Positions 1-12,284 of a stretch of DNA of 64,000 nucleotides are shown here, one piece after another. The notes below the pieces were generated by a model. That model saw only the letters and a program-made list of their open reading frames with translations. It did no database searches and was not told the origin of the DNA. Position 1 is the stretch's first letter; every line of letters starts with the position of its first letter. Both the position numbers and the translations under genes were made by a program. This DNA is from Trichoplax adhaerens (taxonomy: Eukaryota > Placozoa > Uniplacotomia > Trichoplacea > Trichoplacidae), in the NCBI RefSeq assembly GCF_000150275.1, contig NW_002060945.1:915190-979189 (forward strand). The letters run 5' to 3'.

Positions 1-1137
<1,137 letters not shown>

Positions 1138-1182
1138 TATAAGTCGATATTTCTAATCACGGATTAACCGAGAATGGACTAC

Positions 1183-1193
1183 CAAGATGGCGG
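1183..1193 (-). promoter_or_regulatory. YY1-like promoter element upstream of ATP synthase alpha
   Basis: CAAGATGGCGG is written on the plus strand, so the minus-strand gene reads CCGCCATCTTG, the usual orientation of a YY1 core site. It lies about 46 bases upstream of the proposed ATG at 1137. YY1 sites of this form are well known in promoters of nuclear mitochondrial and housekeeping genes in animals. The match is seen directly; function is inferred. Confidence 0.5.
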
Positions 1194-1199
1194 AAAGGG

Positions 1200-2250
1200 C
1201 AACAAAGTACAGTACGTGCTGTTCCTCAACTGCTTCAGCGACAGTACACGCTGCAGAGAGATCCGTTTGATGAGAAAGAGCCCTGCAGATTATAGTTGAC
1301 CACCCGGATTGCGGCGTGGGTCAAACCACTACGCAAGCGTGATAGAATGATGAAACCACACATAGACTGTGTGTGAGGTAAAAAATAGTTTTCTTCATCA
1401 AACGAAAAGTACAGTACAGTACAGTACAAACTACTGTAGCCAGTGTACAGTACTACAGTATACTGTACTGTACTGCGCAGTTTCTAGAAGACCTCTATGG
1501 TAGTACAGATAGACCGTAAAGGTATTGAACCGAACCGAACCTTTCTCAGGTCTAATAGTACTGGTACAACTGTACTGTACACTGTACAGCTGGTACCCTT
1601 ACTATACTGTAGTCATACAGTACAGTACGGTACAGTGTACAGTACAGCGGTTGTTCGACAACGGCACATACTGTACTGTATACTGTACAGTACAGTACAG
1701 TACGTTGCAGAGCTGGGTACAGTAGACTGACTACAGCACAGTAGGGTGACACGCTCACTCGCTCACTAACCAAACCTTCGACAGGTGTAACTGTAAGTAC
1801 AGTCTTTACGGTACTGGATGATTCGAGCACGTGCTGCGTACCACGCATACTATAGGCAGTACAGTACAGTATCGTACGATAAAAGCTGACGCTGTCTGGT
1901 CTTGCTGTGCGATGCAATCTTGCTCCTTCAAACACTTGTAGTTCTGTACTGTCCGTCAGTAGGCCATATGAACAAGGTGATCCTGTTGCTGCGCAATCTT
2001 GCAATGTCCAGTACCGTTTTAATAATGTACAGTACACTGTACTGTACTGTACGTTCGTGTGTAAAAACGACTGTACTGGGCGTAGCGGACCGAACCAGAC
2101 CGGACTAGTCGGAAAAAGGACAGTACTAGACAGTACAGTACAGTACGCCGAACTCCTACTCTACTGGACGGGCGGACCGGACTAGTCGTAAAAAGGACAG
2201 GGACACAGGGTACAATACTCAAGATAAACGGTACTGTACTCAATTTAGCG
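1200..2250. repeat. Island A of TACTG/CAGTA pentamer repeats between ATP5A and HAX1
   Basis: This 1-kb intergenic stretch is packed with short runs of the pentamer TACAG/TACTG in both orientations. Examples are GTACAGTACAGTACAGTAC at 1409-1427, TACTGTACTGTACTG at 1460-1474, further runs at about 1560-1710, and short clusters near 1860, 2030 and 2130. Because CAGTA is the reverse complement of TACTG, runs that switch orientation can pair with themselves as hairpins. It also holds a diverged duplicate of a GC-richer motif, GGACTAGTCGGAAAAAGGAC near 2101 and a matching GGACTAGTCGTAAAAAGGAC near 2179. The many open frames here (rich in Y, C, T, V, Q) are translated repeat and not genes. The island lies in the shared 5' region of two divergent genes, so it must contain or adjoin both promoters. 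Confidence 0.8.
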
Positions 2251-2320
2251 AATGTCCAAATCGTAAACAGTCAACATTTTGTCGTCCATCAAGTGATGTT
2301 AAATAGTTGAAAAAGTGATC

Positions 2321-4121
2321 ATGACGTTAATGGACGCTTTTCGATCATTCTTAGGGCTTGATGAACACAAATGGAATCCACAGTAAGTGATGCAGATCCA
2401 TACAGCAAGCTAATTTCCTAACATACGTACCTCTGTAATTTTGACATCCATCGTATGTATGATGCAATGTTGAGATATTGATTTTTTGTAAAAGCCCTCA
2501 ATCAGTATCAGTCTTATTGTCTGACCATGACTAAAATGAAATACGTAACTGATGATGCAGTATGTCGGTAGAAAATATTACAACTGATATCTTGATTGTA
2601 TTCGTCATGTATTAATAGTAAAGTTGGGACACTGTACGCGTAAATCTGGATAAGTGATCAGTAGAATCAAATGACGATATTTTGCTATTGGTCAGTCATA
2701 GATTACAAGTATACATACGTCAATATTGTCTTAGTAATCCACAGCTCAAAATGGCAGAACTGCATTTGCTTGAACTGTACAATGTTGTGTTTTGCTACTA
2801 CTTCCCTAATACGACGTATTTCTAGAATTTATCTTGAACTTTGCAATTGGTTACCTTCGAATTGTAGCATGTTTTATAAAGAGCGAGCGAGCATTTTGAA
2901 AACATTTCCAATGATAAATAAATTAAATTAAAATTACTAGATACGCGTACACGTATGCTTGCTTTCTTACATTTGCAATAAGCAATCAATACTGCTGTTG
3001 GTGTTGTTATACTGTACAGCATCAGCTAGACACAATTTATAAAACGATCTGCCGTAATGACTACTTCATCAATTTTTGTTTTTCTCTTTTTGTACGTAGC
3101 GACATCAGGAATAGATTTGAAAATGAATTTAACCAAAATTTGTCCACTCTTGAAGAAGAATTTGAAAACCAAATGCGAATGGCAGATGAAATGTTGAAAG
3201 GTTTATTTTCAAATCGATTCTCCTTCCAAAACCCGATGGATGCTGAATCTGGTCAACCGGAGTCCTTCATTTTTTACGGTAAAGTAGATACAATGCATCT
3301 TGCATATCACAATTTAAATGGATTATGACTGTGGACCAACTCTGTGTAAGATGGTGCTACCTCAAAAATCGATTACATTTCAATAATATACTACTGTAGT
3401 TGATGTATCATTTTCTAAATGCGTAATTATATGAACTGAGATATGTCTAAAACTCAATTGAGTAAGCATAAATGTTTCAAATTTCGATATAGATGATGGC
3501 AATAATCAGCAAAACAATGGTAATTTAAGAGATCACGTACTGAAACCTGAATCGAAAAATGATCGCCTGAGTGCATTACCACCACCAATTCAACAACATC
3601 CTCCTTCAGTAGATGGGAATGGAATATTCCCCAAAATATTTCGATTTAATCAGGAAAAGCAGGATATTGATTACGATGAAAGTGTACAAGACAATCGGCA
3701 TTTATTAAAGGGTTTGATAGGCGATGAAAGTAATGGTCCTACCGATCTAAATCGACAACCAAAATCTTGGTTTTCTTCCAACAGTATTTCCTTCTCTACA
3801 ATTACTAAAGCAGACGGTAGCTCTGAGACAAAGCGTGTTGAACGAAATTCTAATGGAGACGAAGAAATTACGGTAACTCAGTCTTTCGGAGATCAGTCCT
3901 ATACATATAAGAAACGTATCAAGGCTGATGGAAGCTCAGAAATTAACGAAGATTTTGTTAATGTTGATCAAGACAAAATGAGTGAGATTCGATCAAAGTT
4001 TTTTCCGAAACATTTAAACCAAGGAAAATTAAAAGATTCGGTTATGAAAGAGAGTACTGAAGATCGGACCTTTAAATCGATACTATTTCCGAAGCTTGTT
4101 GACAGATTGTTTGATGATTAA
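2321..4121 (+). CDS. HAX1: HAX1-like mitochondrial protein
   Basis: HAX1 is an animal anti-apoptotic, cortactin- and HS1-associated protein of mitochondria that partners the protease/chaperone machinery. Three exons join in phase: 2321-2382, 3100-3278 and 3493-4121, giving 289 residues (human HAX1 is about 279). The start MTLMDAFRSFLG matches the conserved HAX1 N-terminal signature (M-S-L-x-D-x-F-R-x-F-x-G). The middle has an acidic, glutamate-rich segment (STLEEEFENQMRMADEM). The LRDHVLKPES segment matches the LRDxMLK box. The C-terminal half has PKSWFSSNSISFSTITKADG followed by an ETKRVERN stretch and ends in LFPKLVDRLFDD; the KxITKxDG core is the most diagnostic part. Donors are GTAAGT and GTAAAG; acceptors follow pyrimidine-rich tracts. 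It is divergent from ATP synthase alpha, sharing the repeat-filled intergenic region. Confidence 0.88.
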
Positions 4122-5759
4122 CTTCATTATAAAATATCATACTGAATTGGAGTTTTCTATGTTATAGAAAGCATGATTCGTAAGATTTATACATTTTTTG
4201 CCACCTTCTCTGAGGAAAAAGTACCCTTAATAGATTATTAATAGTAATAATTTATTTCTGACCGATTTCTTAAGTTGATGTTACGTAAAGTTTCAGTCCT
4301 ATGATGAGTATAATATTCTCTCATAGGAGAAGCATATGGAGCTACTTTCGATGAAAAAATTTATAAATCACTCTACAATTATAGACAAAAACATTGATGG
4401 TTCTGTTTATAATCTTACATTTTGTACTTATCGATACATCACGCACGTCATTGAGAATGGAAAATGGCATATTGTAAAGATGAATATGAACCTGATTTAC
4501 AATGTTATTTTATTAACACAACTAAATTTATTTCAATATGCATAGTGCATGTAACTCTATTCAAAATTCTATTTCAGTAGCTACTCGCATAATCAGTACT
4601 AGATCGAAAAAAATAAATTCATTATGTCATTAATCATATTAAACTGTACCTTTGAGTAATAAAACGTGCTACAAGTAATTTATACGATTTATGTGATAAT
4701 TTCATTGAAAGTAATTGCAGAAAACTTTAACTGGAGTCAATCAATAAATAAACATTAAATAAGAATATCATATACAACGAAGGAAATATATCGATGATCT
4801 TGTTTCAGAAGTTAAACCGAAGCTACAAGTGTTAAGCTATATCAAGAAAATTGCTGTCCTGCAATAATATCTATCTACTCGTATTTGTAGGTATTTTTAC
4901 ATATACAATATATATATATGTAATCAAGTAGCGTAGCATTCATCGAAAGAAAATATCTATGTCGACTACAAGAATCATTTGATTAAACTAGATTTCTTAC
5001 TCCTAAAGTATCGCAGTTCTATTATGCTGCCTCGAGAAATTGGTTGACATACGAGTACATTCCTACACTAACGGTAGGATTAATGTTAACCACACTGCAT
5101 GTCCAATCGTAAACCCAACAGTACTAATGAAGACCTTTATTCCGATTGGATTACACCCTACTAGAAATTAAAATTATGACTGTTAGATTTATACCTATAC
5201 TACCTTCTATAAGGAAAAAGTATCCTTAAGAAATTATGTAATTGTTAATAATAGTAATTTATTGTCATCATTTTACGTCTTGTCACTTATTGATGCATAG
5301 TAAATTTGTATTGGGAGTGAAAGATGGTACTTATCATAGTATATAGATAAATGGTCAACCTAATTTGCTATATATTAGTTTATTAACAGAACTGAGTATA
5401 ATTCAACACTACATGATGTTTTCAATTCTATTTCAAATTCTATTTTACTGGTTATAATATAAAGGAAAGTAAATCTATACGAGATAATGTACGTAATCAT
5501 TTCGTCGTATGTCATTGCAGAAGTTTTAACAACTAAGAATCAATCAATAAATAAACAGTAACATTGATGCATGTACGACGAAGTAAATCTATCAATGATC
5601 TTGTTTCAGAACCTTAAATTGAAAGCTTGAAGTATGTATTAAATTACGTATATCAAGTAAACGCCTGTCCTATAATGGCGTCTATCTTATATTGGATATC
5701 GATGAATCTGCAAGCAGAATATGAGTACTGTTCTTTGGACGTAGGTGGATAAACTTTTA
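4122..5759. repeat. HAX1 3' flank with a diverged direct duplication
   Basis: No gene is supported here. An AATAAA at 4612-4617 could serve HAX1. The stretch from about 4198 to 4850 recurs in diverged form from about 5201 to 5640. Paired landmarks are CCTTCT..GGAAAAAGTA (4204 and 5203), CAATCAATAAATAAACA (4738 and 5541) and GATCTTGTTTCAGAA (4797 and 5597). The offset falls from about 1,000 to 803, so the second copy has lost roughly 200 bases. The 69-codon open frame at 4336-4545 lies in the first copy only, has no recognisable homology and is broken in the second copy, so I do not call it a gene. Confidence 0.65.
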
Positions 5760-5870
5760 GGGGTACAGTAAGGAAATTTAGAATTGATAGAGACATTGTA
5801 CTGTTGGTCGAACTACGGTACCCAGCACTGTTTTACTGTACTATACTGTACTGTACAATACTGCAGTACT
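5760..5870. repeat. Island C of TACTG/CAGTA pentamers immediately upstream of SIRT6
   Basis: A compact cluster including GGGTACAGTAAGG near 5761, TTTTACTGTACTATACTG near 5830 and CTGTACTGTACAATACTGCA near 5846. It ends about 85 bases before the SIRT6 start codon, so it lies in the promoter or 5' untranslated region. Confidence 0.7.
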
Positions 5871-5953
5871 ATGGGTTGCTATGGGCACCTTAGAGAACAA
5901 CTGGCAAATTTAAAAAATATTTTTCTCATTCATTCTTGAAATATGATTCAACT

Positions 5954-8454
5954 ATGTCAGTAAACTACGCAGAAAATCTATCTCATTATCCAAACAAGGG
6001 TAAATGTGGCCAAGCCGAGGTAAGAAACCTGTTGATACTACAGTACTACGTAGTAGGGATACAGCAAAAGACAGACTGACCAGTTCACGATTCATAGTAT
6101 TACAAAGGTTTGAGACCTTAAAACTCACAGTCAGCGAATGAAAGTTAATCTAGCAAAAATCAAAATGCTTCAACAGAGCTGGGAACTTGCTGTATTACTT
6201 ATAGTTTATACGTTCTACTTTCAATCCACTACTTTTCCATAGCTGTGTAACAACGCTAAACTACGCTCGATATTGTGCATTGATGTAATAAGTGCTTGCT
6301 GCCGCTTTCAAAGCTGTTAAAGATTAAGTAATTGTCATCACTTCATTGATATGCGATGCTGTTTACGTAATGTTATATTTATTACTAAAGTACAGCAGCT
6401 TTACTATTAACATAAGATATTGTTAACAGTACGAGTAAAAATAGACTATGTGTTTCAGATCTTGAAGTCTTAATACCCCCATCGAGCAAGCGATAATACC
6501 ACTATGCTAAAAATTTCGATATCATCTGTTGTTCTCTTAGATATTTGATTCCACTGAAGTACTACAAAGTAAAATTAAACAACTGGCAGAAATGATTAAA
6601 GCCAGCAAGTATATTGTAGTACATACTGGTGCAGGTATCAGCACCAGTGCTGGAATACCCGATTTTAGGTGAGTGATAATTAATAATACATATATTGGAT
6701 AGCCTTTAGCTAACAACTGTAACTGTAATTGAACGAGTAATTTATTATCACTAATCTTGTGGTAAATGCTGCCTTTTATTGACGAGTAGAGTAGGTTTAT
6801 ACGCGTAATGTTCTATTTTAAAATAAATAAATGATATTGTAACAAGTTCGATAATAATCGCCTTTTCTTGCACATTAAATTCTCTATCCAAAAACCCTGA
6901 TTTAAAACATTCAGTCTGTAAGGTACAGTACAATTAAATTGGATTAGGTACAGTACTAGCAAAGAAACACTTGCAGTACAGTAAATCTAGAGAGCAGGTA
7001 TCATTAGGCAACCAATTACTTCTATTGATCAATTTTAAACTGCTCCTCTCAGGGGCCCTCGAGGCGTATGGACATTAGAGGAAAAAGGCAAAAAACCGGA
7101 AATAAATATTACATTCGAAACTGCTCAACCTACTTTAACACATATGGCAGTAGTCGAACTAGCCAGAGCTGGCATTGTGAAATATGTAATTAGTCAGAAC
7201 GTTGACGGTTTACATTGGAAATCTGGCCTCCCAAGGTAACATCTAATGTGTTTAAATTATTTTATTTCACTACTGATGCATAACAAGTATCACTTGGCTA
7301 ATACTTCAGTAAAAGAAATTGTGATTACTATAACTCGTAGTTAATAACTATCACGATTCATTCTGTTATACGCGTATAGTGCAAACATGAAGTACCGGAA
7401 ACTTAACTTACTATGTCATTCTTATTGCCCATAACAGAAACAAAGTATCGGAACTCCATGGAAACATGTTTGTTGATAGATGTGATAGATGTTATCAAGA
7501 ATACTGTCATGCTCATGCCTCAGTTACCGTTGGATGTAAGAAGACAGGCACAAGATGCACTCGTAACGATCGATGCAGGTAAATTTGCCTATCCACGATA
7601 CACTGACATGTCGTAATTGTCATAATTGCACACTATCATTGTCTTTTTGGCTAAAATTTGCCTAGCAGATCCGCTAAATGCTGATACATATCATCTAAAA
7701 TCATCGTACATGATTTGTACCTTAATTCTTTTTATTTTTACAGAGGCTATATAAGAGATACAATATTAGATTGGGAAGATTCTCTTCCAGAAAAAGACCT
7801 ACTCTCAGCTGAAGATCATCTAAGGTGATATATCACGTAAACACAGCTCCGAGCCTTGCCTTTGTTGAAACCTTAGTTTTGTCATCTAAGTTTCACATAG
7901 AACGAAAGTTGTTCCGTTGCGATACCAAATGAATTATGTTCCTAGTCAATTTCATTAACGTATTAAATATAATTCATGGCGTACTGTTTTTAGGCGATCT
8001 GATTTATCTTTGTGTTTGGGTACTTCACTCCAAATTAAACCGAGTGGAGACTTGCCTCTGCTAACGTTAAAGAACAACGGGTGCATAGCGATTTGTAATC
8101 TACAACCGACAAAATTGGTAAGGCTAACTACTATCAATATTTAAGAATACGTTTCTCTAATATATTAAATCTTGTAAACGAGACTTCTGAACATTTTTCT
8201 GAGCTTTTATATTTATAATAACATGTATTACTGGATAGGACAAAAAAGCGTCATTATGTATCCATGGCTATGTTGATCAAGTGATGATCGGTGTTATGGA
8301 CGAATTGGGTTTACCGATACCAAAGTATTCACCAATGATAACAGAAAATCTATTAAAAAGGAAATTCGATTGTATCAAGGAAGAGAGGCTCGTGGATGGA
8401 GAACCTGATAATAAAAAAGCTCTCACCAATCACAAGCGTCCGTCCGGATGCTAA
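5954..8454 (+). CDS. SIRT6: Sirtuin 6-like NAD-dependent protein deacylase
   Basis: SIRT6 is a nuclear class IV sirtuin that removes acetyl and fatty-acyl groups from histone H3 and other lysines using NAD+, acting in DNA repair and metabolic control. Seven exons join in perfect phase: 5954-6019, 6541-6668, 7053-7235, 7438-7578, 7744-7824, 7994-8117 and 8239-8454, giving 312 residues. The start [10 protein letters not shown] matches the nearly invariant SIRT6 N-terminus. Motifs in order are the NAD-binding HTGAGIST and [19 protein letters not shown], the catalytic histidine in SELHGNMF, a zinc CxxC (RCDRC), a second cysteine pair (CTRNDRC), [12 protein letters not shown], the [12 protein letters not shown] cofactor loop, NLQPTK and IHGYVDQVM. 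The loop in the second zinc pair is shorter than in vertebrate SIRT6 (5 residues between cysteines against about 10). The C-terminal tail is short and basic. It is likely active since catalytic residues are kept. Confidence 0.93.
6925..6985. repeat. Island D of pentamers in SIRT6 intron 2
   Basis: Two short runs, GGTACAGTACAATT and GGTACAGTACTAGC, plus TTGCAGTACAGTAAAT, lie inside the intron between the exons ending at 6668 and starting at 7053. They belong to the same pentamer family as the intergenic islands. Confidence 0.55.
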
Positions 8455-9543
8455 AATCAAAGATGAAATTTTTATATATATTATTAACAAATTCATTAAG
8501 CTACTCTTCGTGATATTCATGAATGTAAATAACTTATTTGTAGTTACCTCACGTTTAGTCCCTACTACAAACGGCCAATGACATAAGATAGGGAGATACC
8601 TGTGTATAGTAATTAAAGTTATTTGTTCCGATGTAATGGACAAAACGAACTGCATCTATATACGACACGATCTAATCATCGGTACTACTACATTTTATAC
8701 AGTACACCGTTGTTCCCAATTTTGCAATAGGTACTAGATATTCCATATTTATCTTTCGATCTGATTAATAAAACACTATTATTGAACTTCTTCGGGCTTG
8801 CTATAGTTACAGAAAGTCCTCATTAGAGCTTACCTGCAAAATTCTGAAAGCACATTCATAATCACCGTACGTGCCGGTTAGTGTAAGTGAGCTCCAGACC
8901 TTGACAGCATCTCTATATAGAATGGAATAAAGAAATAAGGCAGGGATCATCACACTGTAAACCCCAAATCTATGGCGATGCAATTATACGAATTGTAATC
9001 AGGTACAATCTGTAAATGCATCTAGTAACCCAATTACACATAAATGGATTGTTGTTAAATTACTTCAATAAGTATCCGCCGACCATCTATACAGTAAAAT
9101 TACTTATTCGTATATCATATTGCAGAATGATTAGAAAGTACAGTGCTGTATTTCATAAGATCGTTAAATTTTGACCTGGTTATGAACTAAGCCGATAGAC
9201 AAAAATGTATAAATATACGCGTATGCGTATATTTACGCAGGTACACAGTGCCAAATAGCCATAGAAAGATACACGAATACTATTCATTGAATAGTCTAAA
9301 TTTATATTAATAGCGAAAGGCAACTAATTCGTTTCAAGTGACCTAGATTTCGTACGTAAGATGGCTTCAAGTTTGCTCTGATCATACTTCAAGACATCAA
9401 CAGTCATTATAGAGCCAATCTTAAATACAACATTATAGAAAGTACGTCAAAAGCTGAAAGAATGGATGATCTTTGCGTATTCACAAGTATAAGACGAGAT
9501 AATATAACGTACCTCTCCGTACACAGACTGTAGGCACGAAATA
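8455..9543. other. SIRT6 3' flank, no gene seen
   Basis: A canonical AATAAA at 8767-8772, 313 bases past the SIRT6 stop, is a plausible polyadenylation signal. Open frames across 8353-8655 on both strands overlap the last SIRT6 exon and show no homology. A Z-DNA-like alternating stretch, ATACGCGTATGCGTATAT, is at 9215-9232. I see no other feature. Confidence 0.5.
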
Positions 9544-10955
9544 ATGATGGATTTAAACCCCTTTTCATCATCTACAGTGACAGATCTGTCAGTAAATTCC
9601 CTAGTATCTCAACAGAAAGAGAAGATTAAGTTACACTTAGAAAAACATGCAATACTATATACTGTATGCCCAAGTTACGTTTAGCTGAAAAATTGATTCA
9701 TTTGCAATGAGTGCAATCTCGATTATAAAGTTGATCTTCCAGTTCTTACAATTTCACTTTAAGATAAAAGAATTCACAGCTACAATTTATCTTCATTTCG
9801 TTTCTTCTTAATACAGCAACCACAATCACTCCACTACATTGCCGTATCTCACACTGTTAACGTTTCCGATAGCACCTCCTATGGTCTCTAGTCTCTTCCT
9901 CCTTCCATAAAAATCGTAAAAATTTACAGAAGAGAGCATCTAAAACCAGAGCTAAAACCAGAGCTAAAACCAGAGCTAAAGATCGTGCAGCACTGCCGGT
10001 CTACAGTACTGTACTATCTGGTTCAAGACTGCCCAAGAGCTGTGTCATACTGTACTGGACAGTACAGTAGTGTGCAGCGTACACAGGGTAATTTGGTCGG
10101 TCTGGCTACATGTCCGTACAACGTTCTCCTTGATTCGTTCTTTTAGCAATCCAAATAGCTTTCAATATTTTAATACTACATCTAAGTTGCAGTCTATCTC
10201 GATTTAGCGTAGCTAAAAATTTAAATCTGATGAAACTCATTACGATAGCAGAAATTTCTATTTTACCAATCGAGTTGCGATGAACAGATTTTAAAACTCT
10301 TAAATGGGCAATCTTCTAACTCAAAGTCTACATTTATTTTACCTTATATAGTGCTTTCCATTACTGTACAGTACATTGCTTTGCTCCATATAATTACTGG
10401 AAGTATTTCCAAAATATGCAACTACCGTAATTAGCTTGTAGTGTATGAGTTTTTAACTCTAGATTCGCAATGCTACAACTCAAAATTCTGAGTTATTAAA
10501 ACAGAGCAAATCTCTAATGTGCCACAAATAGTTAACATCGTATTATTAACTTTCAAAGTAACGTTTTTTTTAGGACATACTATCACAACAATTACTAACC
10601 TACCATAGCATCTTAGATCTCAAATATCCATTAACTGTTTCAATCCACTGTAAAATTCATTACTTTCGAGCTCTTATTCTGAGTATAGATGCATTAATGA
10701 CAATTGTATTTGTATTAATATCTGATAGCTTTATCCCTCCTCCCCTCCCCCAAAAATGGTTAGTTGACTTTAATATTGCGGGATAATTTTTTTATATATG
10801 CGTATGTCAATCATATTATTTATATTTATGTATAATACTTGTGTTAACAATATTTCAATATTGAAAATGATATTTTATTATTCCACAGACAAGACAAAAT
10901 TCGGCACTTGATCGGCGATAACTTACTGAATTTTGATGTAGAATTAGAGCAGTAA
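9544..10955 (+). CDS. Unidentified candidate gene: first and last exons only
   Basis: I do not recognise this protein. The 5' end would be the frame 9544-9684, which reads MMDLNPFSSSTVTDLSVNS and then SLVSQQKEKIKLHLEKHA. This has coding-like composition and an amphipathic, lysine-rich helix, and a GTATGC donor lies near 9664. A likely last exon, 10889-10955, follows a good TTATTCCACAG acceptor and reads QDKIRHLIGDNLLNFDVELE before a TAA stop. A possible middle exon starts at about 9819 after CTTAATACAG (QPQSLHYIAVSHTVNVSDST) but its donor is weak. The joins are not proven, and the pieces could belong to different genes or be chance. SIRT6 lies upstream on the same strand and KSR downstream on the other. 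Confidence 0.3.
9940..9981. repeat. 12-bp minisatellite, 3.5 copies
   Basis: The unit CTAAAACCAGAG repeats at 9940, 9952 and 9964 without change, followed by a partial copy CTAAAG. Perfect identity suggests a recent or slipping expansion. It sits just before pentamer island E. Confidence 0.85.
10001..10085. repeat. Island E of TACTG/CAGTA pentamers
   Basis: Contains CTACAGTACTGTACTATC and CATACTGTACTGGACAGTAC, the latter nearly self-complementary. If the candidate gene at 9.5-11.0 kb is real this is intronic; otherwise it is intergenic. Confidence 0.6.
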
Positions 10956-12224
10956 TAGCTTAGCAATAGTTTACAACATAATCAATCGTTTCTGCCAAGA
11001 TTAGGCCTTCAATTGGCTATAAAATAACAAGAAAAGGTACAAAAGAGATGAAGTAGAACTGAAATATATCTATGCAGTAGCAACTACCGAGGTATAATAC
11101 AACCCATGTATAACCTCAGAAAGGCCTGTTTTGATTGATATCAAACTATAACAAATTTTCAAAGGAAAATGTGATCATTCATTATCGCCTGAATCAATTA
11201 ATAATTGCAAGTTAATCATGAGAAAGATTGATAGATACGCAGTGTTAGAAACTAAAATAAACCCATATTTTTAACTTTGTATCTTTGATAGTAAATTATA
11301 GTTACCAATAACTATGCCACGGTAATATTGAAAGTGCAAGCCGATTCAATATGATGAAATATTATAAGTCGTATAATAGCGTTGAATATTCAACTAACTT
11401 CTTACAGACATAATACCTTAAATACGATGTCAACAAGGAGCAAGATCAAGCCTTGCTAAACAAAATAATCTCCATTGCAAAGCAATTGCATGGATAAGTA
11501 AAACAGTTTGGTTAATGTAAGGAATTATGAATGCTGGACAAACTATAAATTTATCGTTTCTAAAGATGGGAAACACATCCATCAACATTTAAATTTATAA
11601 TACATTCGTATTTGCTAGCTCGGAGCTAGACAGCGAGTACAAATATCAGAAAAGATGTAATTAATATCACCTTATAGCAATCTATACTTAGAACTTGTAA
11701 TAAAAAATCATGATAGAGTAGAAACACAACATTCGATTTAAAAAAGAGGCTTTAAATACCGATACAAACAACTTAATTATTAATGCTTATTGAAAAGAAA
11801 GCAGAGTGCGACGAAACTCAGTTGCAAGATTGATCCCGAAAAGATGAAGTAAATCTAGATATTTAGTATTTTTCGTTCCACTTCATTTCCCCTTCAAGGA
11901 ATTCTATGAAGTATATCTGGCTCCGACATGCTATGCTTTTTAGTTGATTTAAACGACCCAATCATACTACTCTGCTTGAAGTAAAAGGACAACTGATATC
12001 ATTATTAATATTAATATTCTACCAAACAATCAAGTTGCTATTTATATCTTAATAAAACTATAAGCTACTAGATTTTACATAAAAATGTAATAGGCGCAAC
12101 TTAGAGGAATTCAACGGCTGATATGCTGTACAGTACATAGACTGCAGATGACGCTCTATTCCGATAAATTCACTAAACGATAGACTGCTTACAAGAAATT
12201 TACTAGAGAATAATATCATGGCAA
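10956..12224. other. Intergenic, no gene seen
   Basis: AT-rich sequence between the candidate exon ending at 10955 and the 3' end of KSR. Stops are dense in all frames. No repeat or recognisable coding segment was found. Confidence 0.45.
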
Positions 12225-12230
12225 TTTATT
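12225..12230 (-). promoter_or_regulatory. Polyadenylation signal of the KSR-like gene
   Basis: Minus-strand AATAAA about 55 bases beyond the proposed stop of the KSR-like gene. Confidence 0.5.
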
Positions 12231-12284
12231 TTAGCAGTCAAAAATAATTAACGCACAATTTGATAGATAGAACTTTGTATAATA

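Noticed and set aside
1235-2243. Many overlapping open frames of 60-161 codons on both strands
   Set aside because: They are translations of the TACTG/CAGTA repeat (runs of YCTV, TVQY, VLYC) and carry no domain; the repeat explains them.
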